Both the position numbers and the translations under genes were made by a program. Shown in pieces: positions 8,267 to 17,054 of a DNA stretch of 64,000 bases. Within the stretch, counting starts at the first letter, position 1. Every line of letters starts with the position of its first letter. Under the pieces are notes generated by a model, which saw nothing but the letters and a program-made list of their open reading frames with translations, was not told where the DNA came from and made no database searches. Origin of the DNA: JACMQX01 sp044225675 (GTDB lineage: Bacteria; Pseudomonadota; Gammaproteobacteria; Burkholderiales; Burkholderiaceae_C); the NCBI GenBank assembly GCA_044225675.1, contig JBGAIH010000008.1, forward strand, positions 62,001 through 126,000. The letters run 5' to 3'.

Positions 8267-10486
8267 TCAGCGCCGGCGCGCCGAGCGAACGCCGCTCACA
8301 CCCTGCACGATCCCCAGCACCTTGGCCAGGCGCGCCGAGTCGGCCACTTCGACGGTGAAGGTCATCCAGGCCGTGCCCTTGACCGACTGCGTCTGCACGC
8401 CGATCACGTTCATCTTCTCCTTGGCGAACACTTCCGAGATGTCGCGCAGCAGGCCCTGCCGGTCGGCCGCCTCCACCGAGACGTCCACCGGATACACCGC
8501 CGAGTCGGCCGACTTGGGCACGCCCCATTCCACCTCGATCATGCGGTCGCCATTGCGCGCGGCCAGCTCGCGGAAGTTGCTGCAGTCCACGCGGTGCACG
8601 CTCACGCCCTTGCCGCGCGTGACGAAGCCGCGGATCTCGTCGGGCGGCGCGGGCTTGCAGCAGCGCGCCAGCTGCGTGAGCAGCGACTCCACGCCCACCA
8701 CCAGCACGCCGCCCTTGGGTGCCGACTCGCTGTGGCGGGCTTTCTTGAGCAGCAGGTACTCGTCCGGCTGCATCGGCGGCTCGGGCGGCTTGAGCAGGTT
8801 CTCGATATTGCGGAGCGAGAACTCGTCCTTGCCCACGACCTCGAACAGGTCGTCGGCCGACTTGAAGCCCAGCTGCGACGCCAGGTCTTCGAGCTTGATC
8901 GAGGTCTTGCCTTCGCGCTGCAGGAGCTTTTCGACCGCCTCGCGCCCGCGCGCGACCGTCTCGTGGGTCGCCTGCGCATTGAACCAGGCCCGCACCTTGG
9001 CGCGCGCCCGGTGGCTGGCCAGAAAGCCAAGCTCCGCGTTGAGCCAGTCGCGCGAGGGGCCGCCCTCCTTGGCGGCGGTGATCTCCACCGTCTGCCCGTT
9101 GGCCAAGGGCGTATTGAGCGGCACCATCGCGCCGTCGACGCGGGCGCCCCGGCAGCGGTGCCCGAGGCTGGTGTGGACGCTGTAGGCAAAGTCCACCGCC
9201 GTCGCGCCCTGCGGCAACTCGACCACGGCGGCATCGGGTGTGAGCACGTAGATGCGGTCCTCGAACAGGCCCTTGTTCTCCACCGCGCCCGAGAGGTCGC
9301 GCTCCCACGCGAGCAACTGGCGCAGTACCGCGATCTTGGCGTCGTACTCGCCGGCCGCCGTCACGCCCGCGTAGCCCTTGGCACCCGCCTCCTTGTAGGC
9401 CCAGTGGGCGGCCACGCCATGCTCGGCATGGTCATGCATGGCCTGGGTGCGGATCTGGATCTCGACCGGCCGGCCGGTGTCGTCGCGCACCACCGTGTGC
9501 AGCGACTGGTAGCCGTTGGGCTTGGGACGGGCGATGTAGTCGTCGAACTCGTCGGCCACCGGCGAGAAATGCGAATGCACCCAGGACAGCGCCGCATAGC
9601 AGTCCTTGACGTCACCTACCACCACGCGCAGCGCGCGGATGTCGAACACCTGGTCGAAGTCGAGCGACTTGTCGCGCATCTTGCGCACGATGCTGTAGAT
9701 GTGCTTGGGCCGCCCCTGCACCGTGGCACGGATGCCCTGGGTCCGCAGGTCGGCCTCCAGCTGGGTGCGGATGCGCTCGACGTGGCCCTCGCGCTCGACA
9801 CGCTTCTCGTCGAGCAGGCGCGCCACCTGCTTGTAGGTATCGGGTTCGAGGAAGCGGAAGGCCAGGTCTTCCATTTCCCACTTGATCTGCCAGATGCCCA
9901 GCCGGTTGGCCAGCGGCGCGAACACCTGCAGCGACTCGCGCGCCAGGCTCGGCGGCGCCGGCTGGCGCGACTGCGCGTACCAGCGCAGCGTGTGCAGGCG
10001 CGAGGCCAGGCGCAGCATTACCACGCGCAGGTCGCGCGAGAAGGCCAGCAGCATCTTGCGCACATTCTCGGTCTGCACCTTGGGGTCGTCGAGCTGCGCC
10101 GATGCATCGGCCCCACGGGCCTGGCGCTGCACCCGGACCAGCTTGGTCGTCTCGACGGCGAGTTCGGCATAGCTGTCGCCGAAGGCCTTGGCAATGACCT
10201 CCTGCGGCTTGTTCAGGTGGTCGCAGGCATAGACGAGGTAGCTGGCGGCCTGCATGGCCTCGGAGCCGCCGATCGATCCGAGGATGGCGGCCACCGCATC
10301 GGCATGAGCCAGCGTGTTCTCGCCGGTGTCGAGCGTTTCGCCGGCAATGAGCGGCTCGGCAAAGGCCCGCGCCCGGGCCAGCGCGCCGGCCTGCACGGGC
10401 AGGCTGTTGGCGGTCGCGGCGATCAGGACGGGCACCGCATCGGCGGTGGGAGCGGAGCCGGTCTGCTCCGCCGTGAGGCTCTTCAT
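8267..10486 (-). CDS. relA: GTP pyrophosphokinase RelA ((p)ppGpp synthetase I)
   Basis: A 739-residue long-form RSH protein that makes the stringent-response alarmone (p)ppGpp on stalled ribosomes. The N-terminal hydrolase domain is degenerate: the expected HD...ED metal motif is replaced near residue 87 (ACDHLNKPQEVIAK), so hydrolysis should be absent. The synthetase domain is intact, with VRKMRDKSLDFDQVFDIRALR near 267, the monofunctional-RelA acidic motif EFDD at 313-316 (bifunctional enzymes carry RFKD there), and PKPNGYQSLHT at 321-331. TGS (from about 400) and a C-terminal ACT domain follow. A separate SpoT must supply hydrolysis elsewhere in the genome. The start is the ATG at 10486, immediately downstream of the hydrolase gene on the same strand (3-base gap), suggesting co-transcription. 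Confidence 0.95.
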   Translation of the reverse strand: MKSLTAEQTGSAPTADAVPVLIAATANSLPVQAGALARARAFAEPLIAGETLDTGENTLAHADAVAAILGSIGGSEAMQAASYLVYACDHLNKPQEVIAKAFGDSYAELAVETTKLVRVQRQARGADASAQLDDPKVQTENVRKMLLAFSRDLRVVMLRLASRLHTLRWYAQSRQPAPPSLARESLQVFAPLANRLGIWQIKWEMEDLAFRFLEPDTYKQVARLLDEKRVEREGHVERIRTQLEADLRTQGIRATVQGRPKHIYSIVRKMRDKSLDFDQVFDIRALRVVVGDVKDCYAALSWVHSHFSPVADEFDDYIARPKPNGYQSLHTVVRDDTGRPVEIQIRTQAMHDHAEHGVAAHWAYKEAGAKGYAGVTAAGEYDAKIAVLRQLLAWERDLSGAVENKGLFEDRIYVLTPDAAVVELPQGATAVDFAYSVHTSLGHRCRGARVDGAMVPLNTPLANGQTVEITAAKEGGPSRDWLNAELGFLASHRARAKVRAWFNAQATHETVARGREAVEKLLQREGKTSIKLEDLASQLGFKSADDLFEVVGKDEFSLRNIENLLKPPEPPMQPDEYLLLKKARHSESAPKGGVLVVGVESLLTQLARCCKPAPPDEIRGFVTRGKGVSVHRVDCSNFRELAARNGDRMIEVEWGVPKSADSAVYPVDVSVEAADRQGLLRDISEVFAKEKMNVIGVQTQSVKGTAWMTFTVEVADSARLAKVLGIVQGVSGVRSARRR

Positions 10487-10489
10487 TCG

Positions 10490-11392
10490 TCAATCCAGCA
10501 GGAATGCGCCCACTGTATCAACCTGCTGCTTCGACACAAATGTAGGGGCATGGCCGACGCCATCGAACTCCACGAGCCGGGCGCGCGGTCCGCGCTGCGT
10601 CATGGCCTGCGCGGTCTCGCGCGAGAACAGGTCCGACTGCGCACCGCGCGTGATCAGCACCTCGGCGCGGATGTTGTCATACAGCTGCCACAGCATGGCC
10701 TCGCCCTCGGCCGCCGTCTGCTGCGTGACCGCGCGGAACGGCACGGCGATCGCCGGGTCGTAGTGCAGCGTGAAGCCGCCGCCCTCGAGCGGCTTGACCA
10801 TGGGCTGCGACAGGGCCAGCCACTCCTCGGGCGTGTGCGGTCCGAAGCTGGTGGAGATCGCCCACATCGCATCGGCTGCCTGCTGCACGCTGTCGAAGCG
10901 GCCGGTGTTGCCCAGGTAGGTGCCGATACGCTCGAGCGCCTGCCACTGGATGGTGGGCCCGACGTCGTTGAGCACGAGGCGCCGCAGCGGCGCCGGCAGC
11001 GGCAGGCCGCTCTGGCCCGCAACGCCGATGCCGATCAGCCCGCCCATGCTGGTGCCCACCCAGTCGAGCGTCGCCACGGGCGCCTGGGCATGCAACTGCC
11101 CCAGCATGGCCAGCATGTCGGCGGCGTACTGCGGGATCTGGTAGCCCGCCGGGTCCTTGAGCCAGTCGCTGCGGCCCCGGCCGACCACGTCGGGGCAGGC
11201 CACACGCAGGCGACCGCCCGCGCGCTCGCACAGCGCCCGCGCCAGCACGTCGAAGTCGCGGCCCTGCCGCGACAGGCCATGCACGCAGACCACCAGATGC
11301 GGCGCTGCGGCGTCGCCCCACTGCCACCAGGCCATGCGGTGGCCGCCGGCGGCATCGGGGCACGGTACGTAGTTCAGCGTAGGTTCGGACAT
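10490..11392 (-). CDS. Alpha/beta-fold hydrolase, substrate unknown
   Basis: A single-domain alpha/beta hydrolase of 300 residues. The oxyanion HG motif lies in VVCVHGLSRQGRDFD near residue 38, the nucleophile elbow is GTSMGG, a candidate acid is the Asp in RGAQSDLFS, and the catalytic His is in DGVGHAPTF. It is probably a cytosolic esterase or lactonase; a role in polyester oligomer turnover is conceivable beside bdhA but is only inference. I chose the ATG at 11392, where similarity to typical N-termini (SEPTLNYVP) begins. The ATG at 11461 has GGGAAGG 7 bases upstream and would leave only 14 bases to the divergent bdhA start, so it is less compatible with a shared promoter region but not excluded. 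Confidence 0.85.
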   Translation of the reverse strand: MSEPTLNYVPCPDAAGGHRMAWWQWGDAAAPHLVVCVHGLSRQGRDFDVLARALCERAGGRLRVACPDVVGRGRSDWLKDPAGYQIPQYAADMLAMLGQLHAQAPVATLDWVGTSMGGLIGIGVAGQSGLPLPAPLRRLVLNDVGPTIQWQALERIGTYLGNTGRFDSVQQAADAMWAISTSFGPHTPEEWLALSQPMVKPLEGGGFTLHYDPAIAVPFRAVTQQTAAEGEAMLWQLYDNIRAEVLITRGAQSDLFSRETAQAMTQRGPRARLVEFDGVGHAPTFVSKQQVDTVGAFLLD

Positions 11393-11475
11393 GATGAAAT
11401 GCGGCTTGATAATTGCTTCGCCGCCCTGTGCGGCCGGCGCTTCGTCCGCATCGTAATTCATCCGGAGACCTTCCC

Positions 11476-12258
11476 ATGCTCAAAGGCAAGACAGCCCTCG
11501 TCACAGGTTCCACCAGCGGTATCGGTCTGGGGATCGCCAAGGCACTCGCGGCCCAAGGCGCCAACATCGTCATGAACGGCTTCGGCGACGTCGAGGCGCC
11601 GCGCGCCGAGATCGCCGCAGCCGGTGCGGCGCATGGCATCAAGGTGGTGCATCACAACGCCGACATGAGCAAGGCTGCCGAGATCGAGGCGATGATGGCC
11701 TTTGCCGCAGCCGAGTTCGGCCGCGTCGACATCCTGGTGAACAACGCCGGTATCCAGCACGTGGCCAACGTCGAGGACTTTCCGCCCGAGAAGTGGGACG
11801 CGATCATCGCCATCAACCTCACGAGTGCCTTCCACACCACGCGGCTCGCGCTGCCGGCCATGAAGGCCGCCAACTGGGGCCGCGTCATCAATGTGGCGAG
11901 TACGCACGGCCTCGTGGCCTCGGCGCAGAAGTCGGCCTATGTCGCGTCCAAGCACGGCATCGTGGGCTTCACCAAGGCGCTCGCGCTCGAAACCGCCACC
12001 ACGGGCGTGACGAGCAATGCGATCTGCCCGGGCTGGGTGCTCACGCCCCTGGTGCAAAAGCAGATCGACGCCCGCGCCGAGCGCGAGAAGATTCCCGTCG
12101 ATCAGGCCAGCAAGGATCTGCTGCGTGAAAAGCAGCCCTCGCTGCAGTTCACCACGCCGGAGCAGCTGGGCGAACTCGCCGTCTTCATGTGCTCGCCGGC
12201 CGGCAACAACGTGCGCGGCGTGGCCTGGCAGATCGACGGCGGCTGGACCGCCCAGTAA
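11476..12258 (+). CDS. bdhA: D-3-hydroxybutyrate dehydrogenase
   Basis: An NAD-dependent SDR of 260 residues that interconverts (R)-3-hydroxybutyrate and acetoacetate in PHB breakdown. It shows TGSTSGIGLG near residue 8, NNAGIQHV near 88, Ser in VASTHGL, and YVASKHG as the Tyr/Lys pair. The sequence NAICPGWVLTPLVQKQID and the closing WQIDGGWTAQ are characteristic of BdhA rather than generic SDRs. CGGAG lies 9 bases before the ATG at 11476. It is divergent from the alpha/beta hydrolase and ends only one base from the convergent SIMPL gene. Confidence 0.95.
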   Translation: MLKGKTALVTGSTSGIGLGIAKALAAQGANIVMNGFGDVEAPRAEIAAAGAAHGIKVVHHNADMSKAAEIEAMMAFAAAEFGRVDILVNNAGIQHVANVEDFPPEKWDAIIAINLTSAFHTTRLALPAMKAANWGRVINVASTHGLVASAQKSAYVASKHGIVGFTKALALETATTGVTSNAICPGWVLTPLVQKQIDARAEREKIPVDQASKDLLREKQPSLQFTTPEQLGELAVFMCSPAGNNVRGVAWQIDGGWTAQ

Positions 12259-12259
12259 A

Positions 12260-12958
12260 TCACCTCAGCTGGACCTGGCCCGACACCGTCACCACGACGG
12301 TGCTCTTGCCCGCCTCCACCGGCACCGACTCGTCGGCCGCCTTGGCGCGCATGGCCATCATCTGCGGCCGGGGCATGCCGCCCTGGTCATTGGCGTTGAC
12401 CGACACCTCGCGCAGCGTGTAGCCGGCAAAGCCGAAGCCGCGCGCGATCTCGGCGGCCTTGGCCTTGAATCCCTCGATCGCCATGGCCTGCGCCTCAGCC
12501 TCGACCTTGGCGCGCTGCTCGCGGCTGAGGCCGAAGCTCACGTTGCCCATGGTCAGTGTCTGGATGCGTCCGGCCGTGCTGCTGATGCGGGCGAAGTCGC
12601 GCCCCTCCAGCACCAGCTCGGCCGTGCCCTGCCAGCTGCTGATGCGGCCGTCCTTGGCGTAGCGCGGATACAGGCTGAAGTTGCCGGTGCGCACATCCAT
12701 CTGCCCCGGCGCGGCCGACTTCTTCGCTTCGGCGAGCGCGGTGTCGAGCGCCTGCCGCAGCTGCGACTGCACGGTCGCGGCGTCGGGCGCCTCCTTGACG
12801 CTGTTCATGGTCAGCGTGAGCATGTCCTGCTGCACTTCGACCGTGCCGTTGGCGGCCAGTTGCACCACGTTCTGCGGTGGCGGCATCATCTGGGCCGATG
12901 CGAGAGCCGCGCCAGCCGACAGGACGGTGGCGACGAGGATGCGTTGGAGGTTCTTCAA
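12260..12958 (-). CDS. Exported SIMPL-domain (DUF541) protein
   Basis: A 232-residue protein with a signal peptide (KNLQRILVATVLSAGAALAS, cleavage near AQ-MM) and one SIMPL/DUF541 domain, seen in VVQLAANGTVEVQQDMLTLT and GFAGYTLREVSVNANDQGG. Family members include E. coli YggE, a periplasmic protein linked to oxidative stress; the molecular function is unknown. The start appears to be the TTG at 12958, as no ATG or GTG precedes the signal peptide at the right distance; a purine-rich AAAGGGA lies upstream. Its stop is separated by one base from that of bdhA. DUF541 domains often form ring oligomers, but nothing here shows that. Confidence 0.85.
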   Translation of the reverse strand: MKNLQRILVATVLSAGAALASAQMMPPPQNVVQLAANGTVEVQQDMLTLTMNSVKEAPDAATVQSQLRQALDTALAEAKKSAAPGQMDVRTGNFSLYPRYAKDGRISSWQGTAELVLEGRDFARISSTAGRIQTLTMGNVSFGLSREQRAKVEAEAQAMAIEGFKAKAAEIARGFGFAGYTLREVSVNANDQGGMPRPQMMAMRAKAADESVPVEAGKSTVVVTVSGQVQLR

Positions 12959-13095
12959 GGCGATTCCCTTTCTGGAAGTTGTTGTGATGCGAAGCGGATG
13001 AATCCGTTGTGCCTGGGTGCGTTGTGCCTGGGAGGGACGGACCCGGACGCGACAGGCCGGGTGTGCGCCGTGCCGAACCGTCTCCGGCTCGGCGC

Positions 13096-14283
13096 TCAGG
13101 TTCGCAGAAAGCCCAGCGGCTCGAAGCGCCCGCGCACGACCTGCTCGGGCGGCACGCCCCACCAGTCACGCGCCACCGTAGCATAGAGCTGGCGAAAGTC
13201 GGTGCTCCAGGCCACATTGCCGGTGCCGTCGAGGCGTTCCAGATCGGGCGCGCGGCCATACAGGCCACCGCGCACCGCTGCGCCGGCGACGAAGTGCGGC
13301 GCCGCCGTGCCATGGTCGGTGCCATTGGAGTTGTTCTGGCGAGCTCGCCGGCCAAATTCCGAGAACGTCATGACGACCGTGCGGTCCCAGGCACCCAGCT
13401 CCGTCAGGCCGTCGCGCAGGGCCGCGATTCCTTCGGCGAGCTGGCGCAGCAGCCCGGCATGGGTGCCTGCCTGGTTCTGGTGGGTGTCGAAGCTGCCGAG
13501 CGTCAGCACGATCACCGGCACGCCGCCCTTGCCGCGTTGCGAGGCCACCACTTCGCAGGCCGCGCGCACCCCGTTGCCGAAGGCGCCCACCGGGAAGGGG
13601 GTGGCAAACGCATGGCGCGACCCACGCAGCCCTTCGGCCGCGACGCTGATGTTGCCTTCGACCTGCAGCAGGTACTGGAGCGCGGGATTGCCCGCTGCAT
13701 GGGCCGGCATGGCCAGGCGCGCCTGATTGACGAAGGCCTCCGGGTTGCTGAGCGTGACCGCGCGCGAACCGGCCAGCGGGCCAAGCTCGCCGCCGCCGAT
13801 CAGCACGCCTTCGGCCGTGTAGGCGGCGCGGCTGCCCTGCCCTGCCTTCATGGCACGCGCCACCCAGCCCTCGGCCAGGTACTCCTGGGCGCCCGACGCG
13901 GTCTCCCAGATTTCGATCGAGCGGAAATGCGACAGGTTGGGTTGCGGGTAGCCCACACCCTGAATGATGGCCAGCTCGCCCTTGTTCCACAGGGGCATCA
14001 ACGCGCGCAGCTCCGGATGCAGCCCGGTGCGGGCGTCCAGCGGCAGCACCTCGTCGGGCCGCAGTGCAAGGCTCGGGCGCAGTTGCGCGTACAGCGGATC
14101 GGCCCAGGGGACGACCGTGTTCAGGCCGTCATTGCCCCCCTTGAGTTCGATCAGCACGAGAATCCGCTCGGCCGCGCCGGCGGCCGGCTGGGCCGCCCCC
14201 TGCGCCCAGCCCGGCGCATGGGCCGCGAGCAGCGCGGCGCCCGTGGCACTGGAGAACAGGCGGAGCCATTCACGTCGCTTCAT
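13096..14283 (-). CDS. DUF1501 family protein with Tat-type signal
   Basis: A 395-residue DUF1501 (alkaline-phosphatase-superfamily-like) protein. The N-terminus MKRREWLRLFSSATGAALLA, ending in AWAQG, is a twin-arginine signal, implying export of a folded protein. Family features include LIELKGGNDGLNTVVPWADP near residue 46, VMTFSEFGRRARQNNSNGTD near 295 and DHGTAAPHFV just after; the Asp/His-rich segment looks like a metal site. The function is unknown. It lies 7 bases downstream of the DUF1800 gene with which it co-occurs widely in bacteria, so they likely act together in the periplasm or at the cell surface. Confidence 0.9.
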   Translation of the reverse strand: MKRREWLRLFSSATGAALLAAHAPGWAQGAAQPAAGAAERILVLIELKGGNDGLNTVVPWADPLYAQLRPSLALRPDEVLPLDARTGLHPELRALMPLWNKGELAIIQGVGYPQPNLSHFRSIEIWETASGAQEYLAEGWVARAMKAGQGSRAAYTAEGVLIGGGELGPLAGSRAVTLSNPEAFVNQARLAMPAHAAGNPALQYLLQVEGNISVAAEGLRGSRHAFATPFPVGAFGNGVRAACEVVASQRGKGGVPVIVLTLGSFDTHQNQAGTHAGLLRQLAEGIAALRDGLTELGAWDRTVVMTFSEFGRRARQNNSNGTDHGTAAPHFVAGAAVRGGLYGRAPDLERLDGTGNVAWSTDFRQLYATVARDWWGVPPEQVVRGRFEPLGFLRT

Positions 14284-14290
14284 GGAATCC

Positions 14291-15754
14291 TCACTTGAGC
14301 TGGTAAGCCGGGTCGAGCATCAGCGCCCTCACCCAGGCCGTGCCGACCGAGCCGGCCGGAACATCCTGCGTGGGCGTGGTCGCCAGCAGGGCCCGCGTCA
14401 GCGCAGCCCGGGCTTCGGGCGAAGGCTCGCGGTCGGCATGGGCGCCATAGGCGGCCAGCCAGGTGTCGGCGCTGAAAGCCATGTCGGCCATGGCGCCTGC
14501 GGCAGGACGGAAAACCAGCGCGCTCAGCCGCTTGCGCTCCAGCAGCGTGGTCGCATTGATCCAGTCGGTGTAGCCGGGCCAGCCCTTGACGTTGGGCGGC
14601 GCCAGCAGGTTCTGTCCGAGTTGTGCCGCACGCCGCGCGAGCGGCTCGGTGTCCGGCACCACGATGCCCAACTGCCGTACCGTGCCGACCAGCAGCTCCA
14701 CCGGCGACTTCACGAGCGTGCCGCGCTGGGCCGGCGACCAGAATGCATCGGTCAGCAGGAGGTCGCGGACCAGGCCCGCGATGTCGTAGTCGCTGGCGCG
14801 AAAGCGCGCGGCCACGCGCTCGAGCTCGGCTGGATCGGGCCCCGGTGAGACGAGCTCGCGCCACAGCTTGCCGGCGATGAAGCGCGCAGCGGCTGGCTGC
14901 TCCAGCAGGATGTCGAGCACGGCATCGCCGTCCAGCGAGCCGCTGCGGCCGAGCACGGTCTTGACGCCGGCATCATGAAAGGCCGGCCGCGCCCGGAACG
15001 ACAGATCGGCGCGCTCCACGCTCCAGCCGGTGAAGGCCCGCGCCGCCTCGCGGATGTCCTGCTCGGTGTAGCCGCCGCCCTGCGAGGCTTCGCCGAGGGT
15101 GAACAGCTCCATCACCTCGCGCGCGAAGTTCTCGTTCGGCGCTTCCTTGCGGCTGTTGGCGCCGTCCAGGTACACCAGCATGGCCGGGTCCCGGGCCACG
15201 GCGTGCAGCAGGGTTCTGAAGCTGCCGAGCGCATGGGCGCGCAGCACTTCATGCTGCCGCCACATGGCCATCGATCGCACCACCTTCTGCTGCGAGGTGG
15301 CGAAGTGGCCATGCCAGAACAGCGTCATGCGCTCGGCCAGCGGAGTCGGCGTGTCGATCATCTCGCGCAGCCACCAGGCCTTGAGGGTGAGCCCTTCGCG
15401 GAACTGCTGCAGGCGCGCGGCCTGCTGCTCCTCGCGGCTGCCGGCGCGGGCCGGGGGCGGCGCCGGCGGCTCCTGGGTAAAGGCCGGCGCCGGATGCAGC
15501 GGCCGCGCCGCCTGGGCGCGCGCGACCAGCTCCGACACCGCACGGCGCGCGCTCTGGCCCACCAGGGCGTTCACCTCGGCCTGCGTCGGCGCAAAGCCGG
15601 TGCGCACGAGCAGGTGACGGGCCTGCGCTTCGTCGAGCGCGGCCGGTGCGCCTTGCGCCAACGCCGCACCGGCCGTACCGGCAGCCAGCCAACACGCCGT
15701 GACCGCCAGGCGGGCCAGCCGGATAGTCCCCCCGCTCATCGCTCCAGGCTTCAT
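14291..15754 (-). CDS. DUF1800 family exported protein
   Basis: A 487-residue DUF1800 protein with a signal peptide (hydrophobic core LARLAVTACWLAAGTAGAAL, ending ALAQG). Family hallmarks seen are the N-terminal ARHLLVRTGFAPTQAEVNAL, the central MTLFWHGHFATSQQKV, YLDGANSRKEAPNENFAREV with MELFTLGE, and GWSVER. The function is unknown; pairing with DUF1501 is conserved. Its first four bases overlap the stop of the upstream small gene (ATGA), so the three genes at 13096-16026 are translated as one operon. It is divergent from the OmpR-type regulator. Confidence 0.9.
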   Translation of the reverse strand: MKPGAMSGGTIRLARLAVTACWLAAGTAGAALAQGAPAALDEAQARHLLVRTGFAPTQAEVNALVGQSARRAVSELVARAQAARPLHPAPAFTQEPPAPPPARAGSREEQQAARLQQFREGLTLKAWWLREMIDTPTPLAERMTLFWHGHFATSQQKVVRSMAMWRQHEVLRAHALGSFRTLLHAVARDPAMLVYLDGANSRKEAPNENFAREVMELFTLGEASQGGGYTEQDIREAARAFTGWSVERADLSFRARPAFHDAGVKTVLGRSGSLDGDAVLDILLEQPAAARFIAGKLWRELVSPGPDPAELERVAARFRASDYDIAGLVRDLLLTDAFWSPAQRGTLVKSPVELLVGTVRQLGIVVPDTEPLARRAAQLGQNLLAPPNVKGWPGYTDWINATTLLERKRLSALVFRPAAGAMADMAFSADTWLAAYGAHADREPSPEARAALTRALLATTPTQDVPAGSVGTAWVRALMLDPAYQLK

Positions 15755-16026
15755 GGCCGCCCGGCCTCCTGTCGCCCGGACTCGCGGCGCACGGGCTTGA
15801 GCCGCTGCTGCCGCAGCATCTCGCGCAACTCCGCCCGCTCCTGCGCCGTGAGCTGGCGCTGGGCGTCGCCGGGCGCGCGCTGCTCGCGCTGGTGCTGCAG
15901 CAGCTGGCGCAATTCGGCGCGGCGCTGCGCGGCGTCAGCGGGCGCCGACGGCGCGTTCGGCCCGCCGGTCTGGGCCCAGACCGGCGGCAGCGCCATCATG
16001 GCAAAAGCAAGGGACAGCCGTTTCAT
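15751..16026 (-). CDS. Small exported Arg/Gln-rich protein upstream of DUF1800
   Basis: A 91-residue protein with a signal peptide (MKRLSLAFAMMALPPVWAQ) and a mature part made almost entirely of charged helix with two similar segments, RRAELRQLLQHQREQ and ERAELREMLRQQRLK. I recognise no named family. The likely start is the ATG at 16026, with GAAGGA about 10 bases upstream; its stop overlaps the DUF1800 start by 4 bases. Position as first gene of the operon suggests an accessory role for the DUF1800/DUF1501 pair. The repeated ERAELR-x-L-x-QQR units could form a coiled coil or bind an acidic partner. Confidence 0.75.
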   Translation of the reverse strand: MKRLSLAFAMMALPPVWAQTGGPNAPSAPADAAQRRAELRQLLQHQREQRAPGDAQRQLTAQERAELREMLRQQRLKPVRRESGRQEAGRP

Positions 16027-16113
16027 CACTTGATGTTTCCTTCGCATTGAACGCGAGAGCCGCCAAAACGCCCACATCTGCCCGATAAAGCTGATGCGGC
16101 AGGGGGCAACATA

Positions 16114-16188
16114 TGTAACAGTGTGTCAGGTATGGCAGAAAAACACGGAATTCCTGTTGCCAGCCCTGCAGAATCCGGCTCTGTTACA
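16114..16188. promoter_or_regulatory. Inverted TGTAACA/TGTTACA pair upstream of the response regulator
   Basis: TGTAACA (16114-16120) and its reverse complement TGTTACA (16182-16188) lie 61 bases apart in the divergent region between the DUF1800 operon and the OmpR-type gene. TGTAACA resembles halves of OmpR-type sites, so autoregulation is possible. This is motif resemblance only; a 7-mer pair can occur by chance. Confidence 0.3.
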
Positions 16189-16208
16189 AATTCACTTTGC
16201 GAGTCAAA

Positions 16209-16940
16209 ATGAACCAGACTGCCACCCGCACCGACAAGATTCTCGTCGTCGATGACGACGCCCGCATCCGGGACCTGCTGCGCCGCTACCTCACACAGGA
16301 AGGATTTGAAGTCATGCTGGCCGAGGACGGCAAGGCCCTGAACCGGATCATGCTGCGCGACACGGCCGATCTGATCGTGCTCGACCTGATGATGCCCGGC
16401 GAGGATGGCCTGTCGATCTGCCGGCGCCTGCGTGCCGCGAATGACCGCACCCCGATCATCATGCTCACGGCCAAGGGCGAGGACGTCGACCGCATCGTCG
16501 GCCTCGAAGTCGGCGCCGACGACTACCTGGGCAAACCGTTCAATCCGCGCGAGCTGCTGGCGCGCGTCCATGCCGTGCTGCGCCGCCGGCCGGCCCAGGA
16601 AGCGCCCGGCGCGCCCTCGGCCGACAATGAAGTGGTCAACTTCGGCCCGTTCGCCTTCGACATGGGCGCCCGCACACTGCACCGCAACGGCGAGGAACTG
16701 CCGCTGACCACGGGCGAATTCGCCATGCTCAAGGCGCTGGTGCGCCATCCGCGCCAGCCGCTGTCGCGCGAGAAGCTCGCGCAGCTGGCCCGCGGCCGCG
16801 AGTTCGAGCCGTTCGATCGCAGCCTGGATGTCCAGGTGTCGCGCCTGCGCAAACTGATCGAAGTCGACGCTGCGGCGCCGCGCTATATTCAGACCGTCTG
16901 GGGTGTGGGCTACGTGTTCGTGCCGGACGGCGCGGGTTGA
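16209..16940 (+). CDS. ompR: OmpR/PhoB-family response regulator
   Basis: A 243-residue DNA-binding response regulator. The receiver domain has acidic pocket VVDDDA (residues 13-18), phospho-acceptor Asp59 in VLDLMMPGEDG, Thr in MLTAKGED and Lys in YLGKPFNPRELL. The winged-helix effector domain contains TGEFAMLKALVRHP and the closing YIQTVWGVGYVFVPDG. It is OmpR-like in length and sequence and paired with a histidine kinase 115 bases downstream. The start is the ATG at 16209; an upstream TTG at 16197 would add four residues. The orthologous Bordetella system is RisA/RisS; targets here are not known. Confidence 0.9.
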   Translation: MNQTATRTDKILVVDDDARIRDLLRRYLTQEGFEVMLAEDGKALNRIMLRDTADLIVLDLMMPGEDGLSICRRLRAANDRTPIIMLTAKGEDVDRIVGLEVGADDYLGKPFNPRELLARVHAVLRRRPAQEAPGAPSADNEVVNFGPFAFDMGARTLHRNGEELPLTTGEFAMLKALVRHPRQPLSREKLAQLARGREFEPFDRSLDVQVSRLRKLIEVDAAAPRYIQTVWGVGYVFVPDGAG

Positions 16941-17054
16941 CCATGCCGCTGGCGGCCCGGCCTGACCAACACGGGTCGCTGGCGCCGGCACGCAGATGTA
17001 GACAAGGGAATCGGGGGCCGGGAATCCGTCCCTCAGGCATAGCAAGGTGAGTTC

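Noticed and set aside
8237..11575. Very long open frame on the + strand (over 1100 codons) opposite relA and the hydrolase gene
   Set aside because: Antisense frames stay open in high-GC genes because of third-position G/C. The translation is His/Arg/Ala-rich with no domain, while the minus strand encodes clear families.
16042..16208. Small RNA in the divergent gap before the response regulator
   Set aside because: No hairpin with T run and no promoter pair convincing enough; only the inverted TGTAACA/TGTTACA pair stood out.
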